The notes under the pieces are model-generated. The model did no database searches, was not told where the DNA came from, and saw nothing but the letters and a program-made list of their open reading frames with translations. Position numbers and translations under genes: made by a program. Below, one piece after another: positions 12,546 to 24,589 of a stretch of DNA of 64,000 nucleotides (positions are counted from its first letter, which is position 1; every line of letters begins with the position of its first letter). Where the stretch lies: positions 215,212,402 to 215,276,401 of the forward strand of contig JARYHS010011408.1 of NCBI GenBank assembly GCA_031002005.1, given 5' to 3'. Origin of the DNA: Vandiemenella viatica (taxonomy: Eukaryota > Arthropoda > Insecta > Orthoptera > Morabidae).

Positions 12546-12730
12546 AAGCATCAGTCTACATTTACAGTAATTACACTAGCTTTTTACAGTTAGTCTGCAG
12601 AAGTTACCATTAATTACTTGCATAGAAAAACAAATCAGGTATTTCACACACCATCTTAAGAAAGTGCATTCCATAGAACTTCATCTGGAGAACAATTTAC
12701 CAGAAAGGTGGCAGGAAACCTGTAACTTAC

Positions 12731-13099
12731 CCTCTCATCTCCTTGTTCAGTGTGCTCAATATACTCATGTTTACCATCAACAAGTTCATCATTTCCCTCA
12801 GAACATTCATTTTCTTCAATAACTTGCTCTATTATTTCGCCATGTTGCCCATGCTCTGCTTCATCAGTTTCATCAATCTCCATTTTGCAAACTCCATCCT
12901 CGTTGACAGTTGAAGATCCATGGTCAGAACTCGTCTGAGCGATAACACGGGCAGTAAATTGATCATGCTCATCATAAGAATGGTCTGGGTTCTGACTATC
13001 AGTATCGTGGCATTCCATGACAAGATCTGCACCCTCTGCAGCATTATGAGTTTCCACCTCTAATATCCCATCTTGACTATTTTCATCACATTCCTGGCC
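12731..13099 (-). CDS. THAP-ZAD gene, exon 6 (acidic linker)
   Basis: The exon is 369 nt in phase 0, preceded by TTTAATTACAG and followed by a consensus donor GTAAGT. Its 123 codons are strongly acidic (D-E-T-D-E-A-E-H-G, E-E-N-E-C-S-E-G-N-D-E-L), rich in Glu, Asp and His, with no folded domain I recognise. In ZAD proteins the ZAD is usually joined to C2H2 fingers by such a disordered linker. If the donor is not used, the frame runs on for 25 codons to a stop at 12656, giving a possible short isoform. The joins to exon 5 and to the donor keep the frame, which argues for a live gene. Confidence 0.8.
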
Positions 13100-13639
13100 C
13101 TGTAATTAAAGTTAATATTAATACCAATGAAATGTTACCTATGTAACTAGATAGAAGTTAATTGATTAAGTTTACTGCTGTGTGCCTCCAGAGGTTACAA
13201 TGAGAAACATGTTAGTTGAAGTATTTTCTCAATAAAAGTAGCAGGATGCCAAGTTATATCCTGTTCACACCGTACTGGTTGCTTAAGGCCATGTTGCCCT
13301 GACCCCACTCCTCATCTCACCACCCCCTCCAATCCTTCCTCTCTGGATGAATATCGTGCCCTGGTCAGCGAGTGGTAAATTTCCCCATTGAATACAGGGG
13401 TAAAAGAAGCAGAGTGAGGATAGAGTAAAATGCAGTAGCAATGAGGGCCATGCCTTTCATGGGTACGAAATTTTAACTGTCATGAATACTTGCCAAATGT
13501 AATGAAAAGAAGAAATAACAAGACTACTCAAGATGAAAAAAATTAACTACTAAGAACATTAAATAATAATGGGAAACAAATAACCACATTGACTAGTATG
13601 GCAAGAACTCCAAGATGTTACAGGCAACTTCAATTTACA

Positions 13640-14344
13640 GCCACTTGCCCATTAGGAGACACCAAAGTTGTGTCAGAGTATTACAACGGCCCTCAGATCC
13701 AAACTTTCAATGAAATTATATTTTAAGAATTATTCGTAGTAAGCTGGGAGTTGAATAAATATTGTTTTGTATATTTTTCTTGCAATTAATTGTGAATTTG
13801 TGTAAATGAACATTGTTATATGAAAGAAACTATGTAAATACTATTTAATATGTTCAGGAAAGTATTATGCATGAAACATTGGTTAAAAGTTTGTAATTTT
13901 AAGTACTGATGTGAGCTACAATGTTTACGGAACAATTTGCGACGGTTTGGACAGGTTTATGTAGATAATTTTGTGTGTAAATATTTTTAATTTTCATTTC
14001 TGTGCAGTTCATAATGATTGTGAATGATTTTGTATTAATTCTGATTGTTTTAATGTGATTTTAATTGTTTAAGTATTGTTAAGAATTTGAGAAATGTCGG
14101 TGGGAAGTCTTTGAATTATTCTGGAATATTCTATAATTCCTACATAAGCAGTCAGCAGAAACGAGTTAGTTAGTGGAGTTTTAGTATTAAAAAGTTTAGC
14201 TTCGAAGGAGTTGCAAGTTCATTGAAAGCTATAATCGCTGGAGCATTTGTTTACATTTGTACAAATATCTTTTATGCCCTGAAGAAAAATAAACAAACTG
14301 GAAATTGACCCTTCAACTAATTATTTAAAAAAAAAAAAAAAAAA
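13640..14344 (+). other. Probable retrotransposed transcript end with poly(A) tract
   Basis: An 18-base A run at 14327-14344 is preceded by AATAAA at 14288-14293, about 34 bases upstream, the usual spacing of a cleaved and polyadenylated RNA. The preceding 650 bases are AT-rich and have no coding frame. This suggests a reverse-transcribed RNA (LTR R-region or 3' UTR) inserted in intron 5. The 5' limit is a guess. Confidence 0.4.
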
Positions 14345-16270
14345 CCAAATACCTAACGTGGCTTCAGCACAGGACAGGACATCAAGAAATCGTGATTAAA
14401 CAAAAGAATTAACAGTTTGCATATAATTCACTCTGTTTTCCAATAGTTTCAAATTTTATACTGGAACCAAAATATTAAGAATCAGTAAGCAAGTCAAGAG
14501 TGTTGCAGAATTGTCGTGCCACATGAATACCATAAGTGATATGGCAAAATGGCTAAATGTCAGCCTGCAATACAGTTGTATAACAATTTTGTACACATTA
14601 CACATCTTTGTAAATGATTATTTGTTGATTAATAATGTACAGGTGCCTTTGTTGTTTAACGAGAGGACTTGGTTGAAGAAGTCATAAGGTAAAGTCCACC
14701 AAACAGAACAGTAATTTAACACAGTAATAACTGTTCAGCTTTGCATCACAGGAGTATGAATATGTCCAGACTACAGTTTTCAGAACCTAGTGAATGCCGA
14801 TATGATCCCCACTTTTTATTATAATACACAAACTGGATAGCAAATACTTTTGCACAAACCTTACATTGTTTAGACAGATGACAACACTACCGTTTCTAAG
14901 TTAGATCAGTATGAAGGTCGATAGGTTGTAAAATCCCTCTCTCCCTACATACATATAAAAAGAAATGGACTATTTTCATTTGATCAGATTAAACACCTTC
15001 AGTCTTTCACAGTAAAAGTTTTGTGGCAGTCTTATTCCTTTTACAATGGAAGACTGTTAGCAGTTGTCTCTCCCTTGGTACTTTGTTTTAAACATCCAGT
15101 TCTATTCTTAATTTTTTTTATTTTGTTGTCGTCAGTCTTTCGATTGGTTTGATGCAATCCTCCATCCTAATTTGAGAGGATTACATGTAATCCTATTCTT
15201 AATGTCCTCCTGAAAATGATGACTGATCCCCATTTAGTGGCTGCATCATTAGCATACTTGCACCTAATAACACCAGTCTACACTGATGACCAGGGGTGGC
15301 CCTAGCAAGTTTTTCAGATATTGTGAAATCTTATTGTGATGCTCCAAATGTGCAATCGCTTATTTGTGATTAGGCTTTCTACAGACACGGAAGATAAAAT
15401 ATTATAACATTATAAATGTAAAAGTTTGTTTGCTTGGATGTTTGTTACACGCTGAATAGGCTGAACGGTACAGTATACATTTGCACTGGAACTAATTTTG
15501 GCCGAGTTTTCACTCTGCGGAATACAGCCAATATCGGCCAAACAACCAAAATAATACGCAATAATATAGAATTCATTGGTTACACTAAAACCGACAGGCT
15601 ATTCAGCCGAACTCCGCTGACTTTCATCACTGACCAAATAATTGCTTCATCTGTGCATTCATATTTGGCCACACGGCCACTTTGAAATGACTACGATACA
15701 CAGATTTTACCAACCCAACAGTAATAATGTATTTTTGCCAATGAACACTTACCATAACATTTGATATTTGATAAATTAATTTGTGTAATTTATTGAAACA
15801 TTTTTTTCTTCCGATACACCACCTCATGAATTTTCAATTTCAGCTGACAAAAGACCAGGTGATTTGCATACAAAGATAAGAATTTAAAAATGCCTAACTG
15901 TAGAAATTAACATATAAATCAAGCAAACTGTATCCCTATGAAAATCTTTGGGGAAATATGTATTTATTTTGGGAACAGAGAATTTTGTGTGGAACAAGTC
16001 TCCTGCACCTGTCGGAATAGGTACCAACTTAAATGTCACAGCAAGCCTTTCTTCTGGAAAAATACATTTCCTGGACAAATTTTTGCTATAGTCAGTTGGA
16101 TACCTTCCAAAATATAAAAAATTGTCTTCAGTTTCATCTGAAGTACTCCCCAAATTTAATTAGCTTCCCAATAGTTTGGAGAACAATGTACAGAATTCTC
16201 CTACAGCTTCTCTCTCTGAAAAAAAAAGTCATTTACCCTTTCACTTTTCCCAAATTTTATTTATATACAT
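14345..16270. other. Intron 5 sequence, mostly unassigned
   Basis: No coding exon was recognised. At about 15116-15200 a block around 'GTCGTCAGTCTTTCGATTGG' and 'TTTGATGCAATCC' looks like a fragment of an insect SINE or LINE end, but I have no second copy in the window to support it. The small frames at 15434-15685 and 15884-16153 show no recognisable domain. Confidence 0.35.
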
Positions 16271-16830
16271 AAAAAAATAGATGCATGTTTTCCTATAATT
16301 CACTTTTCAGCCACAACTACCTAGCACAGATCACTGATCTTTGTGTGTGGAAGTAACATGGAGTTTCCTGTCGTGTACAACGTTGACCGAATGCCAATAG
16401 CTGTGGGGATGTGGAAGATATGATGGTTAAAAGTGGTCGATGCAGGGCATTTTCGTATTTCGAACAAAGACATTTGTCTCCATATATGTCACTATTCTGC
16501 GACAACTACATAGCATAGACCAATGGTGTTTGTGTGTGGAAGTGGCATCGTGTCTCCTTTCGTGTAATGTGGTTAGATGTAGGTAGCTATGGGGATGTTG
16601 GAGATATGGTGGTTGAAATTGGTCGATAGAGGATATTTTCGTATTTCCACCAAAGATATGTGTGTCCGTATATTTTACTTTGCTGCCTGAACTACATAGC
16701 GCAGGTGACTGGCGTTTGTGTGTGGTAATAACATCGAGTCTTCCAGCTTGCACTAAGGTGGTTAGCTGTCGGTAGCTGACAATCCAAATTCTTTACAAAC
16801 ACGAACGAAGTCGTGGGTACCAGCTAGTAT
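16271..16830. repeat. ~187-bp tandem repeat array, inverted relative to 2880-4760
   Basis: Three units of the repeat described at 2880-4760, in the opposite orientation. Landmarks (complement of TGGCAGAAAAGTGA) fall near 16303, 16490 and 16675, giving 185-187 bases per unit. The array ends at 16800-16830 with the inverted 'CGAACGAAGTCGTGGGTACC' head, so both arrays share the same terminus and are insertions of one compound repeat family. Confidence 0.8.
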
Positions 16831-17539
16831 GATGAGAGCCTTCTCACTTAACATTTCAATAATGTCAATTTAATCCATCTTGCAACGAGATATGTTGGGA
16901 ACTGAAGAAAAATTGGTGAAAATCTGGGACAGTTTAACCACTTCAGTCAGCAGAATCAATTGGCAGTTTGGTTGGCTGTTCAGTAGATTGAAAAATCAGC
17001 AAAACCTGGTTACAGTGTAAACATACCCCTATGATAAAATTTCGAACAACACATAGACTACCTACTTTCATCCAACTCGAACAAGTAGTTCCTGTGGGAT
17101 TCCAATATGAATATGTATATGAATGTTTTACAAATACCACGCGAGGAAAGCTGCAGGCAGCAGATAGTCCTTGTATATCAATGATAACTCAGAAAGATTA
17201 GTAGAGTTAAAGCTCCTTATTCACAGTTCTGATATTCATGGTTGTGATAAAAATTTTCTATTCACAGATCCATTCGGTACATTTAGTGGATTTCATATCC
17301 TTTACTAATGTGTCTGCTTCCTTTGAATACTGCTGGCACGTGGAGGGGCTGCTTTTACAAAGAGTGATTCTATCTAGCCAAAAGAACTAAAAAAATCTTA
17401 TTGCCAGAAGCCTAAAGTTCATTGCCAAAACCCATCGCTGCCATGTTCCGCTATGACCTTTGACAAGAGCCTCTTCCACCACAATTGGTGTTCAATCTTT
17501 TGTTTCATTAATGCATCTAGTCATTCGTTGCAATAATTT

Positions 17540-18330
17540 TGAGTGAACAACACATGTCTCTTTGGCTTTGTTTGAAATTATTAGGTCAAGTAAAAGCAAA
17601 GAAAAATTACTTCCTACACAGAAAAAAGTTGTGTTGCTGCTTAAAGAAGAAATACGAATGCTTATCCGTTTACACCTTGGCAAATTGTTTGCGTCCATGT
17701 CAAGTTCTTTCAATGTTAAAAAAAATGTAAGATTCATCAAGAAATCCGAAAACAAAATAAGAAATTCTATAGCTTCAACCTCAGCAAAAATCGTTCGTGA
17801 TCCAACAATTAAATAAATGGAAAAAGTGGCGCTAAACGGTCCTGTGATCTGTGAGAAGGCAAAGCATCTTTATGTGCATTGGAAAGAACCTGGTGATTAA
17901 CACACAGGTGGACGTTTTCAAGCACCGGCAATCATTGCATAGCATAAAAATTGTTGGAGATGCTGCAGCTGAAGATATCCAGAAGAATTTTTAAACTAAA
18001 TTGCTGATGGTGGATACAAACCTGAACTGTTTAATGCAGACGAAACTGCTCTGTTTAGGAAAAGAATGCCAAACAAAACTTATCCAAAAGTGAAAAGTCT
18101 GCCTCTGGTTTCAAGGCATCAAAAGATAGAGTTACACTGCTGCTCTGTTCTATAGCATCAGAAGTTTGTGTTATTATACGACTAATGCTTTGCAGAATCA
18201 TTAAATCCCCATGCTTTGAAAAATCAAAACAAGGACGACCTACAATTGTCACGGTGGGCCAATTATAAAAGATAATTTTAAGAAAAGGGGTGACTAGATT
18301 GACTAGGGAAATTGCCACTGGAGTTTTAGC
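17540..18330 (+). pseudogene. Tigger/pogo-type transposase relic 2
   Basis: Plus-strand fragments in shifting frames match Tigger transposase from N-terminus to middle. There is a CENP-B-like helix-turn-helix block (F-N-V-K-K-N-V-R-F-I-K-K-S-E-N-K-I) near 17700-17760, G-P-V-I-C-E-K-A-K near 17840, and F-N-A-D-E-T-A-L-F-R-K-R-M-P at 18040-18070 with the first catalytic Asp. S-E-K-S-A-S-G-F-K-A-S-K-D-R follows at 18095-18135, then A-L-K-N-Q-N-K-D. The rest of the catalytic domain is missing. Multiple stops and frameshifts make it inactive. It lies in intron 5. Confidence 0.8.
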
Positions 18331-18931
18331 TCCATCACAATTAAAAATTAATAACAGAAATAAGAAGACGAAAGTGTGGATTACAAGTGTTATGAGGAGG
18401 TACCCACAAAAAACCAGAATTATTTTTTAAAAGCTATATATTTTCAATTTTTTTTACAAAATAACCTTATCCCCTTCAAAATACTCTTCATTACAACTAA
18501 TACTTTTTCCCCGCAGGTGCTTCCACTGTTCGAAACATTTTCTGTAGTCGTTCTTAGAAATGGCTTACAGCTTCTTAAGTATTACTTCTACCTTTTCGTT
18601 ACATTTCATTGACATATGAGAAACAGTTCTTCTTCAAATAATAACGCAAGATTTATAGTTATGTTGCAACAAATCATTGGAACATAGAAACTTTACAAAA
18701 TAGCAATCACTACAAACTATAAATGAGTACTTGATCTTCCTTGTACACTAGGAGTGCTTCAAATGCACATAGAAACTAATGTTTATTAGGAATTATTGTT
18801 TCAAATGACAACAACAACAATAATAATAATAACCATAAAAGGATTACTATTCTGTGTTTTCATAAAAGCAGGAAAACAATGTGAAAATAAATGTTTGAAT
18901 ACTGTGATAAAAATATGGATGCAAAATTTAC

Positions 18932-19078
18932 CTCTTCTTCAAATATTTCTGAAAATTTAAGAATTGTCCTTAAACTATTATCTGCCTCTAGGCAACGGTT
19001 TACTAATTGGTGGCAAACTTCCAGCTTTGAAATGCAGGAATCACACAAGCTTACAGGCATCAAATCATCAGGAGTTAC
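18932..19078 (-). CDS. THAP-ZAD gene, exon 5 (C-terminal half of ZAD)
   Basis: The exon is 147 nt (49 codons) in phase 0, preceded by TTTTGTTTCAG and followed by donor GTAAAT. It encodes the second half of the ZAD fold: V-T-P-D-D-L-M-P, then the second zinc-binding pair C-D-S-C, then I-S-K-L and a long helix ending E-A-D-N-S-L-R-T-I-L. This matches the known pattern in which C-x2-C in the first half pairs with a C-D-x-C before the dimerisation helix. Both metal-binding cysteines are present, so the domain looks functional. Confidence 0.88.
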
Positions 19079-19576
19079 CTGAAACAAAAGAATACCAGCT
19101 TATTTCATGTTTTTGAAAATCTGATAACAATAAATAAAAATATTAAAAGATCTGTTTCAATTAATTTGTAAAACAAAAATCACCAGTCACTTCATTCTAA
19201 AAACTTATTAACCATAAATGTTTGTAATACAATTAGAAAGATAAATTACCAGTGTAGTAAATGAAGGGATTATGAATACCATTAAAGTTTATGCACACCA
19301 AACAGGTGCACTGAAGAAGAGAGAGAGAAATTCATGCAAGATTTGGAGTCAGAAATCCCAGCTATTTCTTGCCTTGATTTGATGAGTTTTTCAATCAACA
19401 TAATGGATATCTAAATTCCAAAGTCAGAAAAGAGAGAGAGAGAACAGGACATGAAGAGATTAAAGGAACTCATGGTGCAGAACAAAGAAATACAGACAAG
19501 ACTTGTTGGATTTATGCTTGTTGAGCTCCTTAGTAAACAGCAAAATCTGGTAAAAGAAAAAAGAGACACCCAAAAG

Positions 19577-20002
19577 TTGATACAATCTTCTCGGGAGACT
19601 AGCCGAATAATCAAAGTGTTTTCACATGATATTTCGGCGATCTGAAACTCTGTCGCCATATCCTGGTGAAGTGCCCGATCTGTCGGAAGGCTGGGTTCTT
19701 ACAGCCTCTGAATGCGTGCGTGGTTGACATGCACGCAGCAGGTTGGCTGACTCAGTCAGCGCCTAGGCGGTGGAGTGGGGGTAGCGCTGGCAGGAGGCTG
19801 GCGTGGGTTCAGTTGGTCTGCGGCCGCTGTGTTGTGCACGCTGTCGATGTACTGCATTAATGATTGGCGTCCAAGATTCGCTTAGTTGGTATCCAGTCCC
19901 GGTTGACTTCACCAGAAGATGGTGAAGGAGTTTCAGAATGCTAAAATATAGTGTGAAAACACATTGATTACTCGGCTAATCTCCCGAGAAGACTATATCA
20001 AT
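19577..20002. mobile_element. Palindromic (foldback) element in intron 4
   Basis: The left arm (about 19577-19675) is the reverse complement of the right arm (about 19905-20002) with scattered mismatches; landmarks are 'TCTTCTCGGGAGACTAGCCG' and its counterpart. The 230-nt centre is GC-rich and unrelated to the arms. The arms end inward at a GGCGA...TCGCC stem next to GAAAT, reminiscent of the hammerhead-like motif in the element at 31386-31697. The small frame 19666-19860 inside it is not a believable gene. Confidence 0.7.
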
Positions 20003-20959
20003 TCTCAACGCCAAGAAAAACTTTGTTCTTATGAACCCAAAAGTTATTGTAATTGGGATGGTAAAAGTAGAAGCCTCATATTACTTGTTGATCACCAAAA
20101 ATTTCCAGGCAAACTAACATATGTACTGTAAAGTACTAAGTGTGAATATAGATCATCACTGAATGGTCATAGCACCAACTTGCTACAGGTAGGTACATTC
20201 ACAACCACAAATTTAAACGTTCAATGCCAAAAACTCTGATTAATACACAGATAAGTAATAAATGAAGACCAATGTAAATTCTGTCACCTACATCATCAAG
20301 CACTGGGATCAGACACCCATTCCCTGACCAAACTGGAAACATGATCATTATGACTATAAATATAGTGATCATGCTGCTATTACAGATGTATGATACAGCC
20401 ACACACGAAAAAAAAAAGACTACATCTCAAAGTTCAGTTACAGTAAATAAAATATGAACAACAAAATGATATGCAACCTACGACTAAATGCTAAAAAATT
20501 TGGTATGTTTCAGGACTGTCTTCTCAATAATAGTTAAGGGGCATGATAACATCTTCTAGCAAATCATTCCAGCATGTGATCACTGCAGCGCAAAATCTGT
20601 TGTGGTAGTGGCAACATCTTTGGCAGTTGCTTTTATTTTTGCACCTAACTTCTATAGCTCCTATAACTGATGGAAACACATTAACAAGGGGAAACTTTTG
20701 AGTGTGCAATACATCAGAGTTTACTACTGTGCAGAGGCAAGCAGTAGTAAAAGGATACCCACCATCTTGACGGTGGCAGGTTTTAGTAAAGTTTTCCTTA
20801 AAATGTTGTTTGTGATCCAGTACCTGCTGCAAGTTTTGAAATGGAGTCTACTGAAAGAGATCAACACTTGGTGCAGCTCAGTAGAATATTTAAGAACTAG
20901 GATATTCTTGAAATTGTGCAGTCAACTAAAAAAAAAATTTAAATTAAGTCTGGTATTTG

Positions 20960-22330
20960 TAAGCACCTTAGAATTTTGTTAAATTCTAGCTCCTTGGCTT
21001 AGGTATAAGGGAGGAAATAAATTCACAGTAAACATAAAGATCGATCGTAAAGTCACCGGGGCTGGACTTAGAAATTTCGAGAAGTGTAGTTTTCAACTTT
21101 AAGGAATTTCTCCGTAATCTTGCTCACAGTTACAATTCGTCATAAAAATCATTTTAAAGTGTGTTTATCGTATCGGGAAACGTTTAGTTGAAGAGATATT
21201 CCCGTTTGTTAATGTTTGGAAACACGCGATCATAAAAGTAAGAATTCTAAGAGTTGTAATATCTTTAAATTGCGTAAAGCTACAACCGAACTTTTATCAC
21301 CAGCTATAGTCAACACTATCCCCGATATGTTGGTAATAAAATTAAGTAATTCGGCAAAGTTTAATTAGTAGTTTTAATTAAGAGAAAAAAATAAGCTTTT
21401 TTTTTATTAAAAGAGATATTAAATTAAAAATTATATCAGGAGATAACCCTAATTAAGACGATCTCGTACATATATGGGTTTCCATCAAAAGTTTTAGTAT
21501 CTGTCTGGCAATCAAGTTTTTGAAAAATGGATTGTCGCGGATTGTTGTTGACGCGCGTAAAATTCCAGAACACTTAGGGATTTTCCCAAAATTAGAATGT
21601 ATCACTACGCGGAATTTTAAACAGCTAAAACTTTAAAACTAATTACTCTAAAATTCTCACTAAACTGCCATTTGACTTCTAGTAGATAAGTCTAGATACT
21701 GTCAAAGTTTAAACATTTTTAATAGTCTGGATCGTCAAATAAATTACACACACTTTTGATCTTGCGGAAGCAAAAAGATGTGATACAGTTGCTTACGTCA
21801 CTAATTCTAATGGTTCCTATAAAAGGACCCCGCCGCCATTATGATTTGTCTGTTCCAGTATGTCGTCTGTTCCGGTCTGTCTTTCGTCTCGCTTAGTCTT
21901 TCTTGCGTCGGTTGGTTGTAACTCGCCATGCTGGCTAGTTCGACCATGTTGAAACTTGGGTGTCGTGTTATATAGTAACTTTAATGACTGTTAATAACTT
22001 TTAGATTTTCATAAGGGGTTCGGTTGGATCAAATTTCTCTCCACAACTTGCAACCTTTCGGAAAAGTGTGTTCGATTTGCCAGCTCAACTGTTAAATGTT
22101 ATTTTGAACTTGTGACTTTGAAATAAAACTTGGAATTTTCGGAAAATGAACTTTTATCATTTCATAGCTATCTTGCAACCTTTTCTCTATTTGTGGTGTA
22201 ACAAATATTGTGGCGACCTCAAGCATTTAAGTTGAGTTATTCGGCTACATGGTCAAGTCAAAATCATTTCGTAAATTTTCTACAGAACTTTGAGTCAACA
22301 TCAAGAGTTAGTTGAGGCACTAAGGCTATA
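20960..22330 (+). mobile_element. LTR and primer-binding site of a gypsy-type element (truncated)
   Basis: A ~1.2-kb LTR-like block has promoter TATAAAAG at 21818-21825, a polyadenylation signal AATAAA at 22122-22127 and a probable ACA end at 22201-22203. Seven bases later comes TGGCGACC (22211-22218), the start of a common gypsy primer-binding site complementary to the 3' end of tRNA-Arg. No gag or pol follows, so only the 5' LTR and leader remain, or the rest was deleted. The left end is uncertain (TG candidates near 20958 and 20977). The element lies in intron 4. Confidence 0.55.
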
Positions 22331-22841
22331 CTACAGCCCCAGTATCAGCCTTGGGTCTTACATACTACTGTAACTATCTCTGTGTTAGATTAAACTAATC
22401 AAATAATGAAATTAAGTAAAAATTAACTGCAGAGCCATAAAATGCAAAACAAAGCCATGACATATCTCAGTAGTTTGTGTTAGTAACCTTCTTGAAGTCA
22501 ATTATTCATACTGGCCATAAATGTAATCAAATCTGAATAAATCTTCATGTTCTGAATTTTAAAAAAATAGCAAAGGCCTAACAAATGTGATAACAGCATG
22601 CAATTATCTCTAGTGGTTACGAAGACAAGCAATAACAAATTTAAAGGTTTCAGGTATCGTTGGTTTCCTTTGCAGTATGTTTTCTATGAATCAGAAATTG
22701 ATTTTTTTCTCTTAATATGAGTATATTCAAACCACTCAGCTCTGTATTTTAATATATATCAATAACTGGAATGGTTGCTACAATTGATAACAACATAAAA
22801 AACGTTTGGAATATGATAAGTTGTGTGTAAAAAGTAAATAC

Positions 22842-23047
22842 CATTATGGGCAGGTGTGTATGGATCTTCTCTTCCAATCTTAATTCCATCCCTCGCTCTC
22901 CAAAAACGGGGGTCAACTCATCACTAGACTGTGCACATAGCCTGCAGTACTTGCTGGCCATTTCAGTCAAATCTTGCAATGTTTTATGCCAAGCTTTTAA
23001 CTCTTCTTTATAGTTCATGTTTACTTCTTCATCCTCTTCAACCCTGC
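22842..23047 (-). CDS. THAP-ZAD gene, exon 4 (N-terminal half of ZAD)
   Basis: The exon is 206 nt, entered in phase 1 after TTAATTCTGTAG and left in phase 0 at donor GTATTT. It encodes R-V-E-E-D-E-E-V, a short helix (K-E-E-L-K-A-W-H-K-T-L), then the first zinc pair C-R-L-C of a ZAD domain and the conserved L-x-x-K-I-x-x-x-L-P-I end of its first half. With exon 5 the complete ZAD spans about 80 residues. A mariner copy sits only 117 nt upstream of the acceptor. The donor is weak but the frame and domain continuity across it are exact. Confidence 0.88.
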
Positions 23048-23164
23048 CTACAGAATTAATTAAAACACTTGTTAGTGAAAAGCAATTACACCTAATGGAA
23101 ATACGTGAGTATGCTGAAAGTGAACAAATCATTCACATAATCTCTCTACATATCAGATGAAGTA

Positions 23165-24482
23165 CGAGGTGCATTCAAGTTCTAAGGCCTAAGATTTTTT
23201 TCTCCGGACTGGAAAGAGATAGAAACATGCGCATTGTTTTAAAAAGAGGCCGCGTTCATTGTCAATACGTCCCAGAGATGGCAGCACCGCACGGCAGATG
23301 GAATTTTACCACCAGCGGTGAGAATGAGAACTGTTTTAGATACTTAAAATGGTGACGTTTTCCTTACTTGAACAGCTTGCAATCATTCGTTTTCTGAATT
23401 TGCGTGGTGTGAAACCAATTGAATTTCATCGACAGTTGAAGGAGACATGTGGTGATGGAGTTATGGATGTGTTGAAAGTGCATTCGTGGGTGTGACAGTT
23501 TAATGAAGGCAGAACATCGTGTGACAACAAACCGAAACAACCTCGGGCTCGCACAAGCCGGTCTGACGACATGATCCAGAAAGTGGAGAGAATTGTTTTG
23601 GGGGATCGCCGAATGACTGTTGAACAGATCGCCTCCAGTGTTAGCATTTCCGTGGGTTCTGTGCACACAATCCTGCATGATGACCTGAAAATGCGAAAAG
23701 TGTCATCAAGGTGGGTGCCACGAATGCTGACGGATGACCACAAGGCTGCCCGTGTGGCATGTTGCCAAGCAATGTTGACGAGCAATGACAGCATGAATGG
23801 GACTTTCTTTTCGTCGGTTGTGACAATGGATGAGACGTGGATACCATTTTTCAATCCAGAAACAAAGCGTCAGTCAGCTCAATGGAAGCACACAGATTCA
23901 CCGCCACCAAAAAAATTTCGGGTAACCGCCAGTGCTGAAAAAATGATGGTGTCCATGTTCTGGGACAGCGAGGGTGTAATCCTTACCCATTGCGCTCCAA
24001 AGGGCACTACGGTAACAGGTGCATCCTATGAAAATGTTTTGAAGAACAAATTCCTTCCTGCACTGCAACAAAAACGTCTGGGAAAGGCTGCGTGTGTGTT
24101 GTTTCACCAAGACAACGCACCCGCACATCGAGCTAACGTTACGCAACAGTTTCTTCGTGATAACAACTTTCAAGTGATTCTTTATGCTCCCTAGTCACCT
24201 GACCTGGCTCCTAGTGACTTTTGGCTTTTTCCAACAATGAAAGACACTCTCAGTGGCTGCACATTCACCAGCCGTGCTGCTATTGCCTCAGCGATTTTCC
24301 AGTGGTCAAAACAGACTCCTAAAGAAGCCTTCGCCGCTGCGATGGAATCATGGCGTCAGCGTTGTGAAAAATGTGTACGTTTGCAGGGCGATTGCGTTGA
24401 GAAGTAACGCCAGTTTCATCGATTTCAGGTGAATAGTTAATTAGAAAAAAAATCAGAGGCCTTAGAACTTGAATGCACCTCG
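23165..24482 (+). mobile_element. Mariner element with both terminal inverted repeats
   Basis: The 1,318-bp element is bounded by TA target duplications (23163-23164 and 24483-24484). The ends are inverted repeats: CGAGGTGCATTCAAGTTCTA... at the left and its complement ...TTGAATGCACCTCG at the right, alike over about 30 bases. Size, TA target and one central transposase frame are those of a full-length mariner. It lies in intron 3, 117 bp upstream of exon 4. Confidence 0.93.
23349..24407 (+). pseudogene. Mariner transposase, two nonsense mutations
   Basis: From ATG 23349 to TAA 24405-24407 there are 352 codons, the normal mariner length. The frame is intact except for two in-frame stops: TGA at about codon 51, just before Q-F-N-E-G-R, and TAG at 24192-24194, in the block before S-P-D-L-A-P-S-D-F-W-L-F. 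The N-terminal helix-turn-helix DNA-binding region precedes R-W-V-P-R-M-L. The DD34D catalytic residues are present in V-T-M-D-E-T-W, F-H-Q-D-N-A-P-A-H and P-S-D-F-W. With no frameshifts and only two substitutions to stop, it died recently. As it stands it cannot make active enzyme without readthrough. Confidence 0.92.
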
Positions 24483-24589
24483 TATTAGTAAGTGTAACAG
24501 CCTCCATATTGCAGAAAATAATTTATTTTATAATCCACATTCAGCATTTGATTAAGTCTAATGAACAAAATATCTTATATAGGAAAATA

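Noticed and set aside
19451..19645. Small coiled-coil-like plus-strand frame beside the palindromic element
   Set aside because: The frame runs into the palindrome arm and has no splice context or second supporting copy; composition alone suggests the coil.
20524..20832. 102-residue minus-strand frame with a W-N-D-L-L-E-D-V end resembling LINE tails
   Set aside because: Only a few residues resemble a LINE C-terminus and nothing upstream supports it; too weak to list.
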